Assembly: GCF_025933915.1 (NCBI RefSeq)
Contig: NZ_JAICZA010000010.1
Coordinates: 1-56,168 of the forward strand
DNA from: Mycobacterium sp.
GTDB lineage: Bacteria > Actinomycetota > Actinomycetes > Mycobacteriales > Mycobacteriaceae
Length of the DNA stretch: 56,168 nucleotides
Reading direction: 5' to 3'
Shown here: piece by piece, positions 47,644-56,168 of the stretch
How the letters are laid out: each line of letters opens with the position of its first letter
Numbering within the stretch: the first letter of the stretch is position 1
Made by a program: the position numbers and the translations under genes
The notes under the pieces: generated by a model
Told to the model about the DNA's origin: nothing
Seen by the model: the letters and a program-made list of their open reading frames with translations, nothing else
Database searches by the model: none

Positions 47644-48726
47644 GTGCGCATGCACGTGCGGGGTGTGGGGCTGCCCGACGAGACCGAGATCGACCTATGG
47701 ATCGTCGACGGCCGCATCAGCACCGAATCGGTCGCCGGCGCTGACACCGTCTTTGACGGCGGCTGGATCGTGCCCGGGCTGGTCGACGCCCACTGCCACG
47801 TCGGCCTCGGCCATCACGGCGAGATCCCGCTCGACGAGGCGATCGCCCAGGCCGAGATCGAACGCGATGTCGGGGCGTTGCTGTTGCGGGACTGCGGCTC
47901 GCCCACCGATACGCGCAGCCTCGACGACCGCGACGATCTGCCCCGCATCATCCGCGCCGGAAAGCATCTGGCCAGACCCAAGCGTTACGCGGCGGGCTTC
48001 TCGCGCGAGCTGGAAGACGAGTGGCAGCTGCCGGAGGCGGTGGCCGAGGAGGCGCGCCGCGGCGACGGCTGGATCAAGCTCGTCGGCGACTGGATCGATC
48101 GCGGCGTCGGTGACCTCGCGCCGCTGTGGTCCGACGACGTGCTCAAGGCCGCGATCGAAACGGCCCATGCGCACGGGGCGCGGGTCACCGCGCACGTCTT
48201 CAGCGAGGACGCGCTGCCCGGCCTGATCAACGCCGGCATCGACTGCATCGAGCACGGCACCGGGCTTACCGACGACACCATCGAGCTGATGGTCGAGCGC
48301 GGAACGGCGTTGGTCCCCACGCTGGTCAACCTCGTCGAGAATTTCCCCGGCATCGCCGAGGCCGCCGCGAAGTACCCGGTCTACGCCGCCCACATGCGCG
48401 ACCTGCATGCGCGGGGCCTGTCGCGGATCGCGGCGGCCCGGGAAGCGGGCGTGCCGATCTACGCCGGAAGTGACGCCGGCACCATGGTGGGGCCAGGCCG
48501 CATCGCCGACGAGGTCGAAGCGCTCAAGGGCATCGGGATGAGCCCGACGCAGGCGCTGGGGGCGGCGTGCTGGGACGCGCGCCGCTGGCTTCAGCGGCCC
48601 GGGCTCGACCACGGCGCCTCGGCGGACCTGTTGTGCTTCTCCCGCGATCCCCGGTCCGGGCCCGCCGTGCTGAACAACCCCGATCTGATCATGCTGCGCG
48701 GGAAAATTTTCCGTTCCCCGGCGTAG
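47644..48726 (+). CDS. Amidohydrolase family protein (Rv2915c-like)
   Basis: Metal-dependent hydrolase of unknown substrate; 360 residues. The metal motif is VDAHCHVGLGHHG. The rest of the site is visible as GWIKLVGDW (lysine), VTAHVFSE, CIEHGTGL and YAGSDAGT, as in prolidase-type (aryldialkylphosphatase/imidazolonepropionase-like) amidohydrolases. The frame is open upstream through the repeat, but homology begins at GTG 47644 or ATG 47650. In Mtb a kinase gene, pknI, follows; here the next amidohydrolase gene follows. Confidence 0.87.
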   Translation: MRMHVRGVGLPDETEIDLWIVDGRISTESVAGADTVFDGGWIVPGLVDAHCHVGLGHHGEIPLDEAIAQAEIERDVGALLLRDCGSPTDTRSLDDRDDLPRIIRAGKHLARPKRYAAGFSRELEDEWQLPEAVAEEARRGDGWIKLVGDWIDRGVGDLAPLWSDDVLKAAIETAHAHGARVTAHVFSEDALPGLINAGIDCIEHGTGLTDDTIELMVERGTALVPTLVNLVENFPGIAEAAAKYPVYAAHMRDLHARGLSRIAAAREAGVPIYAGSDAGTMVGPGRIADEVEALKGIGMSPTQALGAACWDARRWLQRPGLDHGASADLLCFSRDPRSGPAVLNNPDLIMLRGKIFRSPA

Positions 48727-48812
48727 CGAGCGCCGCGTCGCCATCGTTCACGGCGCCGGGTGACGCAGACTAACCAGCAGGTTTGGGTGTTTTCACGGCT
48801 TTACCGAAAAGA

Positions 48813-48841
48813 TTGCGAGTGATTGCTATCTATGTTAGCGT
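48813..48841 (+). promoter_or_regulatory. Promoter of the D-aminoacylase-like gene
   Basis: TTGCGA (48813-48818), a 17-base spacer and TAGCGT (48836-48841) make a good sigma-A-type promoter, with a transcript start near 48848 and GGAGG at 48861. The segment GCTATCTATGTTAGC (48825-48839) has GCTA/TAGC arms and is AT-rich against its surroundings; the TetR gene of the same operon could bind here. Confidence 0.5.
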
Positions 48842-48870
48842 TCCGGCAACCCCACGACTTGGAGGACGGC

Positions 48871-50661
48871 ATGGCCTACGACGTGATCATTCGCGACGGA
48901 TTGTGGTTCGACGGCACCGGCGCCGCACCGCTCATTCGCACGCTTGGCATCCGCGACGGTGTCGTGGTGGCCGTATCGGCCGAGTCACTGGACGAGACCG
49001 GGTGCCCCGAGGTGATCGACGCGGCCGGCAAGTGGGTCGTGCCCGGCTTCGTCGACGTGCACACCCACTACGACGCCGAGGTGCTGCTGGATCCCGGGCT
49101 GCGCGAGTCGGTGCGCCACGGCGTCACCACGGTGCTGCTGGGCAACTGCTCGCTGTCGACGGTCTACGCCGATTCCGAGGACGCCGCCGATCTGTTCAGC
49201 CGGGTGGAAGCGGTGCCGCGCGAATACGTCTTCGGTGCGCTGAGTTCGGCCAGGACCTGGTCGACGGCGTCGGAATACGTCAAGGCGATCGACGCCCTGC
49301 CGCTCGGTCCCAATGTCGGCTCGCTGCTTGGTCATTCGGACCTGCGCACCTCGGTGCTCGGACTGGAGCGGGCCACCGACACCACGGTCAGGCCCACCGG
49401 CGACGAGCTGAACAAGATGGCGGCGCTGCTCGACGAGGCCCTCGACGCCGGGGTGCTCGGCATGTCCGGGATGGACGCGGCCATCGACAAGCTCGACGGC
49501 GAACGTTTCCGGTCCCGCGCCCTGCCGTCCACCTTCGCGACATGGCGGGAACGGCGCAAGCTGATCAAAGTCCTGCGCAAGCGCGGCCGAATCCTGCAGA
49601 GCGCACCGAATCTGGAAAACCCGATACTGTCGCTGATGTTCTTTTTGACCAGCAGCCGAATCTTCGGTCGCGGCAAGGGAGTCCGGATGAGCATGCTGGT
49701 GTCGGCCGATGCCAAGTCGATGCCGCTCGCCGTGCACACATTCGGGTTCGGCACCCGGGTGCTCAACAAGCTGCTGCGGTCCAGTGTGCGGTTCCAGCAC
49801 CTGCCGGTGCCCTTCGAATTGTATTCCGACGGAATCGATCTGCCGGTGTTCGAGGAGTTCGGCGCGGGCACCGCGGCGCTGCATCTGCGCGATCAGTTGC
49901 AGCGCAACGAACTTCTGGCCGACGAGGCCTACCGCCGGCAATTCCGCCGCGAATTCGACCGCATCAAGCTGGGCCCGTCGTTGTGGCACCGCGACTTCCA
50001 CGACGCGGTCATCGTCGAATGCCCGGATAAGTCGTTGATCGGCAAGAGCTTTGGCGCGATCGCCGACGAGCGGGGCCTGCACCCGCTCGACGCGTTCCTC
50101 GACGTGCTGGTCGAGAACGGCGAGCGCAACGTGCGGTGGACCACCATCGTGGCCAACCATCGGCCCAAGGAGCTCAACAAGCTCGCCGCCGACCCCAGCA
50201 TCCACATGGGCTTCTCCGACGCCGGTGCGCACCTGCGCAACATGGCCTTCTACAACTTTCCGCTGCGCATGCTCAAGCGCGTCCAGGACGCGCACCGGGC
50301 GGGCGTGCCGTTCCTGTCGACCCAGCAGGCGGTGCACCGGCTCACCGGTGAACTGGCGGAGTGGTTCGGCATCGACGCCGGCACGCTGCGCCGCGGCGAC
50401 CGCGCGGACTTCGTGGTGATCGACCCGGCCGGTCTCGACGAATCGGTCGACGGCTACCACGAAGAGGAGGTGCCGTTCTACGGCGGCCTGCGCCGGATGG
50501 TCAACCGCAACGATGGCGCCGTCGTCGCCACCGGAGTGGGCGGCGCGGTCGTGTTCGGCGGAGGCCACTTCCGCGACGGTTACGGCAAAACGGTGAAGTC
50601 GGGCCGCTACCTGCGGGCGGGCGAGCGCGCCCGCAGGGGGCCTGTGAGCGTCACCGCCTGA
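48871..50661 (+). CDS. D-aminoacylase/N-acyl-D-amino-acid deacylase family amidohydrolase (Rv2913c-like)
   Basis: 596-residue metal hydrolase. The first metal motif is FVDVHTHYDAEVLLDPG; the conserved HGVTTVLLGNCS (cysteine ligand) and HMGFSDAGAHLRNM (aspartate) match the D-aminoacylase group. The substrate in mycobacteria is unknown. Start ATG 48871 follows GGAGG; the open frame before it (from 48823) overlaps the promoter and is rejected. It is 1 bp upstream of a TetR gene, as in Mtb. Confidence 0.9.
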   Translation: MAYDVIIRDGLWFDGTGAAPLIRTLGIRDGVVVAVSAESLDETGCPEVIDAAGKWVVPGFVDVHTHYDAEVLLDPGLRESVRHGVTTVLLGNCSLSTVYADSEDAADLFSRVEAVPREYVFGALSSARTWSTASEYVKAIDALPLGPNVGSLLGHSDLRTSVLGLERATDTTVRPTGDELNKMAALLDEALDAGVLGMSGMDAAIDKLDGERFRSRALPSTFATWRERRKLIKVLRKRGRILQSAPNLENPILSLMFFLTSSRIFGRGKGVRMSMLVSADAKSMPLAVHTFGFGTRVLNKLLRSSVRFQHLPVPFELYSDGIDLPVFEEFGAGTAALHLRDQLQRNELLADEAYRRQFRREFDRIKLGPSLWHRDFHDAVIVECPDKSLIGKSFGAIADERGLHPLDAFLDVLVENGERNVRWTTIVANHRPKELNKLAADPSIHMGFSDAGAHLRNMAFYNFPLRMLKRVQDAHRAGVPFLSTQQAVHRLTGELAEWFGIDAGTLRRGDRADFVVIDPAGLDESVDGYHEEEVPFYGGLRRMVNRNDGAVVATGVGGAVVFGGGHFRDGYGKTVKSGRYLRAGERARRGPVSVTA

Positions 50662-50662
50662 C

Positions 50663-51292
50663 ATGGCCAGAACCCAGCAACAGCGCCGCGAGGAAACCGT
50701 CGGGCGGCTGCTCGACGCGTGCATCGCCACCATCATGGAGATCGGCTACGCCCGAGCGTCGGCGGCGGTGATCACCAAGCGGGCCGGGGTATCGGTCGGG
50801 GCGCTGTTTCGGCACTTCGACACCATGGGCGATTTCATGGCGGCCACGGCGTCCGAGGTGTTGCGTCGACAGTTGGAAACGGGTACCAAGCTGGTCGCCG
50901 AAATACCCGCCGACCGCCCGGCGCTGGAAACGGCGCTGGCGATATTGCGGGACATCACCAGCGGCCCGACCAACGCGGTGTTCTACGAACTGGTGATCGC
51001 CGCGCGCACCGACGAGAAGCTCAGAGACACCATGCAACGCGAACTCGCGCAGTACGAGGCGAAGATCCTCGACGCCTTCCGGACACTGCCCGGTGCCGAG
51101 GACGTCCCGCAGGAAATCTTCCCGGCCCTGGTGACCTTGACGAGGAACGTGTTCGACGGGGCCGCCGTGGTGGAAGGGGTGCTGCCCCAACCGGAGATCG
51201 CGGCCCAGCGGATTCCGGTGTTGATGGCGCTGCTGACCGCGGCGCTGCCGGACGCGGACTTGGCGCGAGCAGACGCGGAATCGCACGAATGA
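50663..51292 (+). CDS. TetR family transcriptional regulator (Rv2912c-like)
   Basis: 209-residue regulator. The N-terminal helix-turn-helix is ASAAVITKRAGVSVGALFRHFDTMGDFMAA; the remainder is the ligand-binding helical domain. The ATG is one base after the amidohydrolase stop, so the pair is one operon and autoregulation via the upstream promoter is likely. It converges on dacB2 with 36 bp between stops. The ligand is unknown. Confidence 0.9.
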   Translation: MARTQQQRREETVGRLLDACIATIMEIGYARASAAVITKRAGVSVGALFRHFDTMGDFMAATASEVLRRQLETGTKLVAEIPADRPALETALAILRDITSGPTNAVFYELVIAARTDEKLRDTMQRELAQYEAKILDAFRTLPGAEDVPQEIFPALVTLTRNVFDGAAVVEGVLPQPEIAAQRIPVLMALLTAALPDADLARADAESHE

Positions 51293-51328
51293 TCGCGACC
51301 CAATGCGATTCTGGGTCTGCGCGCGGTG

Positions 51329-52204
51329 CTAAAGCGACCCGATGCCGGACTGCGGGCTTTGCGCGAATCCCCAGTCGAACAACGTCGCCGCCTGATCCCA
51401 GTACGACGGTCCGCCCTCTTTGATCAGCCCGTACATCATGGCGATCACCAGTCGGCGCCCACCGCGCGCGGCGGCCCCGACGAAGGTCTTGCGGGCGGCG
51501 TTGGTGAACCCGGTCTTGCCGCCGATCGCGCCGGGGTAGCGCTGCAGCAGTTCGTCCTGGTTGGTGATCGGGTGATCGCCGTTATCGCCGGGGAACATGG
51601 CCGAGGGCTCGGCGGTGATCTGCGCGAACACCGGATTGGCCATCGCCGCGCGGAAGATGACGGCCAGGTCGTGCGCCGTCGATGACCCCGACCCGCCCGG
51701 CCCGTCCAGACCCGACGGCGTCGCCGCGTGGGTGTTGGTGGCGCCGAGGGAGGCCGCCTTGGCGTTCATCTTGGCGACCGCGACGTCCGGGCCGCCCAGC
51801 ATGTGGGCCAACGTGTTGGCGGCGTCGTTGCCCGAGACCAGCAGCAGGCCGTCGAGAAGTTGGCGCGCGGTATAGGTGCGGCCCGGTTTGATGCCGACGC
51901 AGTTGCATTCGACCTGGGTGTCGGCGACGTCGGCGACCACGGTGGAGTCCAGGCTCACCGAATCCAGGACCACCTGAGCCAGCAGCGTCTTGATGGTGCT
52001 CGCCGGTGGGTGGGCCACGTTCTGGTCGCGGCCGGCCAGCACCTGACCGCTGTCCAGGTCGGCGATGATCCAGGTCTGCGCCGGGCCGTCGGGAATGGGG
52101 ATCGAGCCGACCGGCTGGCTGCTGTCGGCCCGGGACGCGGGGACGGTTGCCCCGCACGCACCGACGACGAGCAGCGCCGCGGCTGCGGCCGTGAGCTTGC
52201 GCAT
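51329..52204 (-). CDS. dacB2: D-alanyl-D-alanine carboxypeptidase (DacB2-like, S11 family)
   Basis: Trims the terminal D-alanine from peptidoglycan stem peptides outside the cytoplasm. The 291 residues have a signal sequence with a possible lipobox (LLVVGACGAT), SxxK in PASTIKTLL, SGN in LLVSGNDAANTL and the KTG triad in GGKTGFTNAARKTF. Length agrees with my recall of Mtb Rv2911. The frame is open far upstream, but ATG 52204 begins a proper signal peptide. Active-site residues are complete. Confidence 0.94.
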   Translation of the reverse strand: MRKLTAAAAALLVVGACGATVPASRADSSQPVGSIPIPDGPAQTWIIADLDSGQVLAGRDQNVAHPPASTIKTLLAQVVLDSVSLDSTVVADVADTQVECNCVGIKPGRTYTARQLLDGLLLVSGNDAANTLAHMLGGPDVAVAKMNAKAASLGATNTHAATPSGLDGPGGSGSSTAHDLAVIFRAAMANPVFAQITAEPSAMFPGDNGDHPITNQDELLQRYPGAIGGKTGFTNAARKTFVGAAARGGRRLVIAMMYGLIKEGGPSYWDQAATLFDWGFAQSPQSGIGSL

Positions 52205-52333
52205 GGGCGCAAAGTTTAACTTCGGGCCTGCGTGGCGCCTATTCCGCCACAACGCGGGCTCGCCTCGCCGGCATAAAGTGCGGTTCGATCGGTGTTGAGT
52301 CAAGGGCCTGTTCGCCGATGACTGGAGACGACT

Positions 52334-52810
52334 ATGAGTGAGCGCATCGACTACGCCCAGGTGGCTCCGCGGGGCGTGAGAGCGCTCGGCGGTGTTCATC
52401 TGTACGTGACCCAGTCGGGTCTGCCGCCGGCCCTGCTGGTCAGCGTGTACCTGCGGGTGTCGCTGATCAACGGGTGTGCCTACTGCATCGACATGCACTC
52501 GCGGGAATTGCGCGAATTGGGGGTCTCGACCGAAAAGATCGCTTTGGTTCCGGTCTGGCGCGAAGCGGGTGAGCTGTTCGACAGGCGCGAGCAAGCGGCC
52601 CTGGCCTGGGCGGAAACCGTCACCCGGATATCTGCCACCGGCGCACCCGACAGCGCGTACGCATCGGTATCGCAGCACTTCGACGACAAGGAACTGGTCG
52701 ACCTGACGATCGCGATCGGGCTGATGAACACCTACAACCGGTTGGCGATCAGCTTCCGCACCCCGCCGGCGGCGGTCAGCGCGAAACACGCTGAAACACA
52801 GGGGGATTGA
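52334..52810 (+). CDS. AhpD-like carboxymuconolactone decarboxylase family protein
   Basis: Probable peroxidase or disulfide reductase; 158 residues. The active site is Cys48-Ala-Tyr-Cys51 with His55 (NGCAYCIDMHSRELRELG), the AhpD core pattern. It has the usual all-helical composition. A GGAGACGACT precedes the ATG. It is divergent from dacB2 across 129 bp. I do not recall it in this place in Mtb. Confidence 0.87.
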   Translation: MSERIDYAQVAPRGVRALGGVHLYVTQSGLPPALLVSVYLRVSLINGCAYCIDMHSRELRELGVSTEKIALVPVWREAGELFDRREQAALAWAETVTRISATGAPDSAYASVSQHFDDKELVDLTIAIGLMNTYNRLAISFRTPPAAVSAKHAETQGD

Positions 52811-52886
52811 CGAGGCGATACTACGCATCGGCGCACCCGGGCGAGGCGCCGCGGTGCCGACCGCCACGCCGGTGTTGAATCGATGC

Positions 52887-53306
52887 ATGTTGAGCCTGGC
52901 CGAAATCTCCGACCGCCTCGAGATCCAGCAGCTTCTGGTGGATTACTCCACCGCCATCGACAACCGCCGATTCGATGACCTGGACGAGGTGTTCACCCCC
53001 GACGCCTACATCGACTACACCGCGCTCGGCGGCATCGAGGGCCACTACCCGGAGGTGAAGAAGTGGTTGTCCGAGGTGCTGCCCAACTTCCCGGTGTATG
53101 CGCACATGCTGGGCAACTTCTCGGTCCGCGTCGACGGGGACGCGGCGTCGTCACGGGTGATCTGCTTCAACCCGATGGTGCTCGGCGGCGACAAGGACCA
53201 GGTGCTGTTCTGCGGGCTCTGGTACGACGACGAGTTCGTGCGCACCGCCGACGGCTGGCGGATGACGCGGCGGGTCGAGACCAAGGTCTTCCAGAAAGTG
53301 ATGTGA
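52887..53306 (+). CDS. SnoaL-like (NTF2-fold) protein (Rv2910c-like)
   Basis: 139 residues with the SnoaL-like layout: [46 protein letters not shown] and a closing [14 protein letters not shown]. Related to the scytalone dehydratase branch. The function in mycobacteria is unknown. Start ATG 52887 is chosen by homology; ATG 52883 is out of frame. 76 bp after the AhpD-like gene. The same fold family as the gene at 13106-13549, but the two are not close in sequence. Confidence 0.82.
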   Translation: MLSLAEISDRLEIQQLLVDYSTAIDNRRFDDLDEVFTPDAYIDYTALGGIEGHYPEVKKWLSEVLPNFPVYAHMLGNFSVRVDGDAASSRVICFNPMVLGGDKDQVLFCGLWYDDEFVRTADGWRMTRRVETKVFQKVM

Positions 53307-53470
53307 GCGAATTTCAGCTCACCGCTCCTGGTCTGGCACAATGGGCGGCTGTCCGCCGATCGATTACGCATCGACTGGTGGTCAGACACACGCGAGGCAA
53401 AACCGGATCCGGGCATCCCGCCCCGATCGCTGAATTGCAGCGTGACACACACAGGAGAAGTCGCTTAACC

Positions 53471-54010
53471 ATGGCTGTGAAGATCAAGCTCACCCGGCTT
53501 GGCAAGATCCGCAATCCCCAGTACCGCATCGCCGTCGCCGACGCACGGACCCGGCGCGACGGCCGCTCCATCGAGGTCATCGGCCGGTATCACCCGAAGG
53601 AAGACCCGAGCCTCATCGAGATCAACTCCGAGCGCGCCCAGTACTGGCTGTCCGTGGGCGCGCAGCCCACCGAGCCCGTCCTCAAGCTGCTGAAGATCAC
53701 CGGCGACTGGCAGAAGTTCAAGGGTATGCCCGGCGCCGAGGGCCGGTTGAAGGTCAAGCCGGCCAAGCCCAGCAAGCTGGAGCTGTTCAACGCCGCGCTG
53801 GCCGAGGCGGAGGGCGGACCGACCACCGAGGCCGCGAAGCCGAAGAAGAAGGCGTCAGGGGCCAAGAAGACCGCGAAGGCCGCCGAGGCCGCCCCGGAGG
53901 CCGCTGCTGAGACCGCCCCCGAGGCCCCCGCTGAGGCCGCTGCTGAGACCAAACCGGCCGAGACGCCCGCCGAGGGCGCCGGGCAGGCCGAGTCCACGAC
54001 CGAAAGCTGA
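53471..54010 (+). CDS. rpsP: Ribosomal protein bS16 with long Ala/Glu/Pro tail
   Basis: Small-subunit assembly protein. The first 80 residues are the S16 core ([20 protein letters not shown], then [19 protein letters not shown]). Residues from about 115 to 179 are a low-complexity tail of lysine, alanine, glutamate and proline, with a 36-bp direct repeat (53897-53932 with 53933-53968, sharing an 18-base identical core). The Mtb protein has a shorter tail by recall. CAGGAGAA precedes the ATG at 53471. It is the first gene of the rpsP-khpA-rimM-trmD operon. Confidence 0.96.
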   Translation: MAVKIKLTRLGKIRNPQYRIAVADARTRRDGRSIEVIGRYHPKEDPSLIEINSERAQYWLSVGAQPTEPVLKLLKITGDWQKFKGMPGAEGRLKVKPAKPSKLELFNAALAEAEGGPTTEAAKPKKKASGAKKTAKAAEAAPEAAAETAPEAPAEAAAETKPAETPAEGAGQAESTTES

Positions 54011-54018
54011 CCGCGGCG

Positions 54019-54261
54019 ATGAGCACCGTTGTCGTTGACGCTGTTGAGCACCTGGTACGCGGGATTGTCGACAACCCCGACGACGTTCGGGTGGACATGG
54101 TGACCAGCCGCCGGGGTCGCACGGTCGAGGTCCACGTCCACCCCGACGATTTGGGCAAGGTGATCGGCCGCGGGGGTCGCACGGCGACCGCCTTGCGCAC
54201 GCTGGTCGCCGGTATCGGCGGTCGCGGCATCCGCGTCGACGTGGTGGACACCGACCAGTAG
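54019..54261 (+). CDS. khpA: KH-domain RNA-binding protein KhpA
   Basis: 80-residue single KH domain with the GxxG loop in KVIGRGGRTATAL. It is the partner of KhpB in many Gram-positive bacteria and involved in RNA and cell-growth control. It sits 8 bp after rpsP and 21 bp before rimM, the standard position. Confidence 0.93.
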   Translation: MSTVVVDAVEHLVRGIVDNPDDVRVDMVTSRRGRTVEVHVHPDDLGKVIGRGGRTATALRTLVAGIGGRGIRVDVVDTDQ

Positions 54262-54282
54262 GCCGCTGCTCATGGAGCTCTT

Positions 54283-54819
54283 TTGGAGTTGACCGTCGGG
54301 CGCGTGGTGAAAGCCCACGGCATCAGCGGCGAACTGGTGGTCGAAATCCGCACCGACGATCCGGCCGCCCGGTTCTCGCCGGGTAACACGTTGCGCGCCA
54401 AGCTGTCTCGTGGTGGCGGGGAGCGCAGCTGTGTCATCGAGAGCGCGCGCGAGCACGGCGGACGGCTGCTGGTGCGGCTGGCGGGCGTCGCGGATCGCGA
54501 TGCCGCCGACGCGCTGCGCGGCAGCGTGTTCGTCGTCGATTCCGGTGACCTGCCCGACATCGACGAGCCGGACACCTACTACGACCATCAGCTCGAAGGC
54601 CTGCGCGTCCGCACCACCGGCGGCGAACAGGTCGGCGTCGTCGCCGAGGTGCTGCACACCGCGGCCGGTGAGCTTCTGGCGGTGCGGTGCGAGACAGGTG
54701 CGGCCGGCGACGAAGGGCGGGAACTGTTGGTGCCGTTCGTGACCGCGATCGTCACCTCGGTGTCGTTGGACGACGGCATCGTCGAGATCGATCCGCCCGA
54801 AGGCCTGCTGGATCTGTAG
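54283..54819 (+). CDS. rimM: 16S rRNA processing protein RimM
   Basis: Assists maturation of the 30S head, binding uS19. The 178 residues have [21 protein letters not shown], the PRC-barrel segment [12 protein letters not shown] and the C-terminal [29 protein letters not shown] (in pieces). The start is TTG at 54283, supported by the Mtb N-terminus as I recall it; GGAGCTC lies a few bases earlier. It is followed by trmD 12 bp later. Confidence 0.95.
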   Translation: MELTVGRVVKAHGISGELVVEIRTDDPAARFSPGNTLRAKLSRGGGERSCVIESAREHGGRLLVRLAGVADRDAADALRGSVFVVDSGDLPDIDEPDTYYDHQLEGLRVRTTGGEQVGVVAEVLHTAAGELLAVRCETGAAGDEGRELLVPFVTAIVTSVSLDDGIVEIDPPEGLLDL

Positions 54820-54831
54820 GGGGCCTTGGAA

Positions 54832-55557
54832 ATGAGAATCGACGTCGTCACGATCTTTCCGGCCTACCTGGACCCGCTGCGGCAATCCTTGCCGGGCAAG
54901 GCGATTCAGTCCGGTCTGGTCGAGCTGGTCGTACACGACCTGCGGAACTGGACGCACGACGTGCACCGCTCGGTCGACGATGCCCCCTACGGCGGCGGTC
55001 CGGGGATGGTGATGAAGGCGCCGGTGTGGGGCGATGCGCTCGATGAAATCTGTTCCGGTGAAACACTTTTGGTTGTTCCCACGCCGGCGGGTGCCCTGTT
55101 CACGCAGGCCACCGCCGCGCGCTGGAGCGCCGAGAAGCACCTGGCGTTCGCGTGCGGCCGCTACGAGGGCATCGACCAGCGGGTCATTGAGGATGCCGGG
55201 CGGCGGATGCGGGTCGAAGAGGTCTCGATCGGCGACTATGTTTTGCCGGGCGGGGAGTCGGCCGCCGTGGTGATGATCGAGGCCGTGCTGCGGTTACTCG
55301 ACGGAGTCCTCGGCAATCCTGCCTCGCGCGATGATGATTCGCACTCGCCGGCGCTGCACCGCCGCCTGGAGGGCCCCAGTTATACCCGGCCCCCGAGCTG
55401 GCGCGGGTTAGAAGTCCCCGAGGTGTTGCTCTCCGGTGACCATGCGCGAATCGCCGCATGGCGCCGGGAGATCTCGCTGCGGCGCACTCGCGAACGCCGC
55501 CCGGAGCTGCTTGATCCCGGCCATTGGCGTGAGCCCGGCGACGATGCGATCCGCTAG
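54832..55557 (+). CDS. trmD: tRNA (guanine37-N1)-methyltransferase TrmD
   Basis: SPOUT-class enzyme that methylates G37 of tRNAs and prevents frameshifting. The 241 residues have [16 protein letters not shown], the deep-knot SAM site [10 protein letters not shown], and [20 protein letters not shown], then the DNA-like C-terminal domain ending in [11 protein letters not shown]. An in-frame TTG at 54826 is the only other start. The stop shares CTAG with the convergent lppW-like gene. Confidence 0.96.
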   Translation: MRIDVVTIFPAYLDPLRQSLPGKAIQSGLVELVVHDLRNWTHDVHRSVDDAPYGGGPGMVMKAPVWGDALDEICSGETLLVVPTPAGALFTQATAARWSAEKHLAFACGRYEGIDQRVIEDAGRRMRVEEVSIGDYVLPGGESAAVVMIEAVLRLLDGVLGNPASRDDDSHSPALHRRLEGPSYTRPPSWRGLEVPEVLLSGDHARIAAWRREISLRRTRERRPELLDPGHWREPGDDAIR

Positions 55558-56168
55558 AGGCCGCGCGCCGGCGTGTCGATGCGCCCCTCGGGAAATATCG
55601 TCTTGACCGCCCGGGTGATGGTGTCCCGCGCGGTGGCGTCGTCGGAGGGCTGCAAAGACTGCACCACCATGATGTAGCGGCGATCGGCCCCGATGACGCC
55701 CGTCGACAGATGCATCCAGTCGCTGCCGATGCAGCACATCCAGCCCTGTTTGACCGCGACCGGTTCCGCGTACAGGCCGTCGGGAATGCCGAACCGCTGC
55801 GGGTACCCGTCGAGTCCGTTCGGGGTGGACTGGGCCAGGTCGCTCACGATGATCTTGGCCTCGTCGGCGGGCAGGCCCCCCGACCCGTCCAGCAGCATCT
55901 CGTAATAGCGGATCAGATCGGTCACCGAGCTCATCGTGTTCCACCAGCGCCCGTCGCTGGGCGGGGTGGTGGACGCCAGCCCGTAGCGGGCCGCCACCTC
56001 GGAGACGATGGCGGCCCCACCGCCCTGGCCCCAGAACCTCTCGGCCGCGCCGTCGTCGGAGGACTGCAGCATGATGTCGAGCGCCTGGCGGTCGTCGGCG
56101 CTCAGGGAGGTCTTCCCCGCGGCCTCGTGCAGCAGCAGATCGTCGGCGATGAACAGCTTGGCCACCGA
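55554..56168 (-). CDS. lppW: LppW-like beta-lactamase-fold lipoprotein (start outside window)
   Basis: The 3' part of a gene continuing past the window end; 204 residues are visible. The segment [20 protein letters not shown] has an SDD where class A beta-lactamases have SDN, and AVKQGWMCC has KQG where they have KTG, so it is the beta-lactamase/penicillin-binding fold but lacks the standard triad in this part; the active-site serine would be outside. In Mtb this position holds lppW (Rv2905), a lipoprotein; the lipobox cannot be checked here. Confidence 0.8.
   Translation of the reverse strand, partial: SVAKLFIADDLLLHEAAGKTSLSADDRQALDIMLQSSDDGAAERFWGQGGGAAIVSEVAARYGLASTTPPSDGRWWNTMSSVTDLIRYYEMLLDGSGGLPADEAKIIVSDLAQSTPNGLDGYPQRFGIPDGLYAEPVAVKQGWMCCIGSDWMHLSTGVIGADRRYIMVVQSLQPSDDATARDTITRAVKTIFPEGRIDTPARGL

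Overview
The window is chromosomal DNA of a Mycobacterium. The evidence is very high GC, frequent GTG/TTG starts, dense genes, and a gene order that I recall matching the Mycobacterium tuberculosis (Mtb) stretch Rv2985 to Rv2905. This covers mutT1-ppk-fbiD, gpsA-ddl, thiL-ung, a FakA-like kinase and recG, lipN, dsbA-vkor, rsmD-coaD, sepIVA, rnc-mutM, smc-ftsY, amt-glnB-glnD, ffh, and rpsP-khpA-rimM-trmD. The species is not M. tuberculosis. Several Mtb blocks are absent and other genes sit in their place, so a slow-growing non-tuberculous species (for example M. avium-complex-like) is plausible, though not proven. All Mtb comparisons are from memory.

Layout. 1-8.8 kb: housekeeping genes (MutT1 partial, polyphosphate kinase, F420 guanylyltransferase, glycerol-3-phosphate dehydrogenase, D-Ala-D-Ala ligase, a DUF3515 protein, thiamine-phosphate kinase, uracil-DNA glycosylase). 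8.8-15.4 kb: an accessory block of oxidoreductases, a sulfotransferase, a DUF1214-like protein and a SnoaL-like protein, arranged around a divergent promoter region at 13.6 kb and including a mycofactocin-type dehydrogenase. 15.4-25.6 kb: L28, FakA-like kinase, RecG, HNH protein, aldo/keto reductase, LipN, the DsbA-VKOR disulfide pair, RsmD and CoaD. 25.7-29.0 kb: a TPP enzyme and a permease with a copper/sulfide-type palindrome upstream, ending at the place where Mtb carries its PDIM/phenolic glycolipid locus. 29.0-38.7 kb: SepIVA, DUF177, RNase III, Fpg, PIG-L deacetylase, OsmC, acylphosphatase, SMC and FtsY. 38.7-43.1 kb: the ammonium/PII operon with GlnR-like half-sites. 43.2-52.8 kb: helicase, hydrolase, Ffh, two amidohydrolases, TetR regulator, DD-carboxypeptidase and an AhpD-like protein. 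52.9-56.2 kb: a SnoaL-like gene, then rpsP-khpA-rimM-trmD meeting a convergent lppW-like gene.

The most interesting non-coding signals are repeats. One intergenic repeat family occurs directly at the stop codons of both ddl and ffh; its terminal inverted repeats differ by one compensatory base pair between the two loci. A second, MIRU-like array lies between rsmD and coaD; it encodes a small repeated ORF whose stop overlaps the coaD start as ATGA. Other signals are a CsoR/CstR-like palindrome, nested inverted repeats at the 5' end of the dsbA-vkor transcript, a putative 10-codon leaderless ORF coupled to ung, and candidate leaderless promoters for the DUF177 gene, ffh and smc. No CRISPR array, tRNA, rRNA or insertion sequence was recognised.
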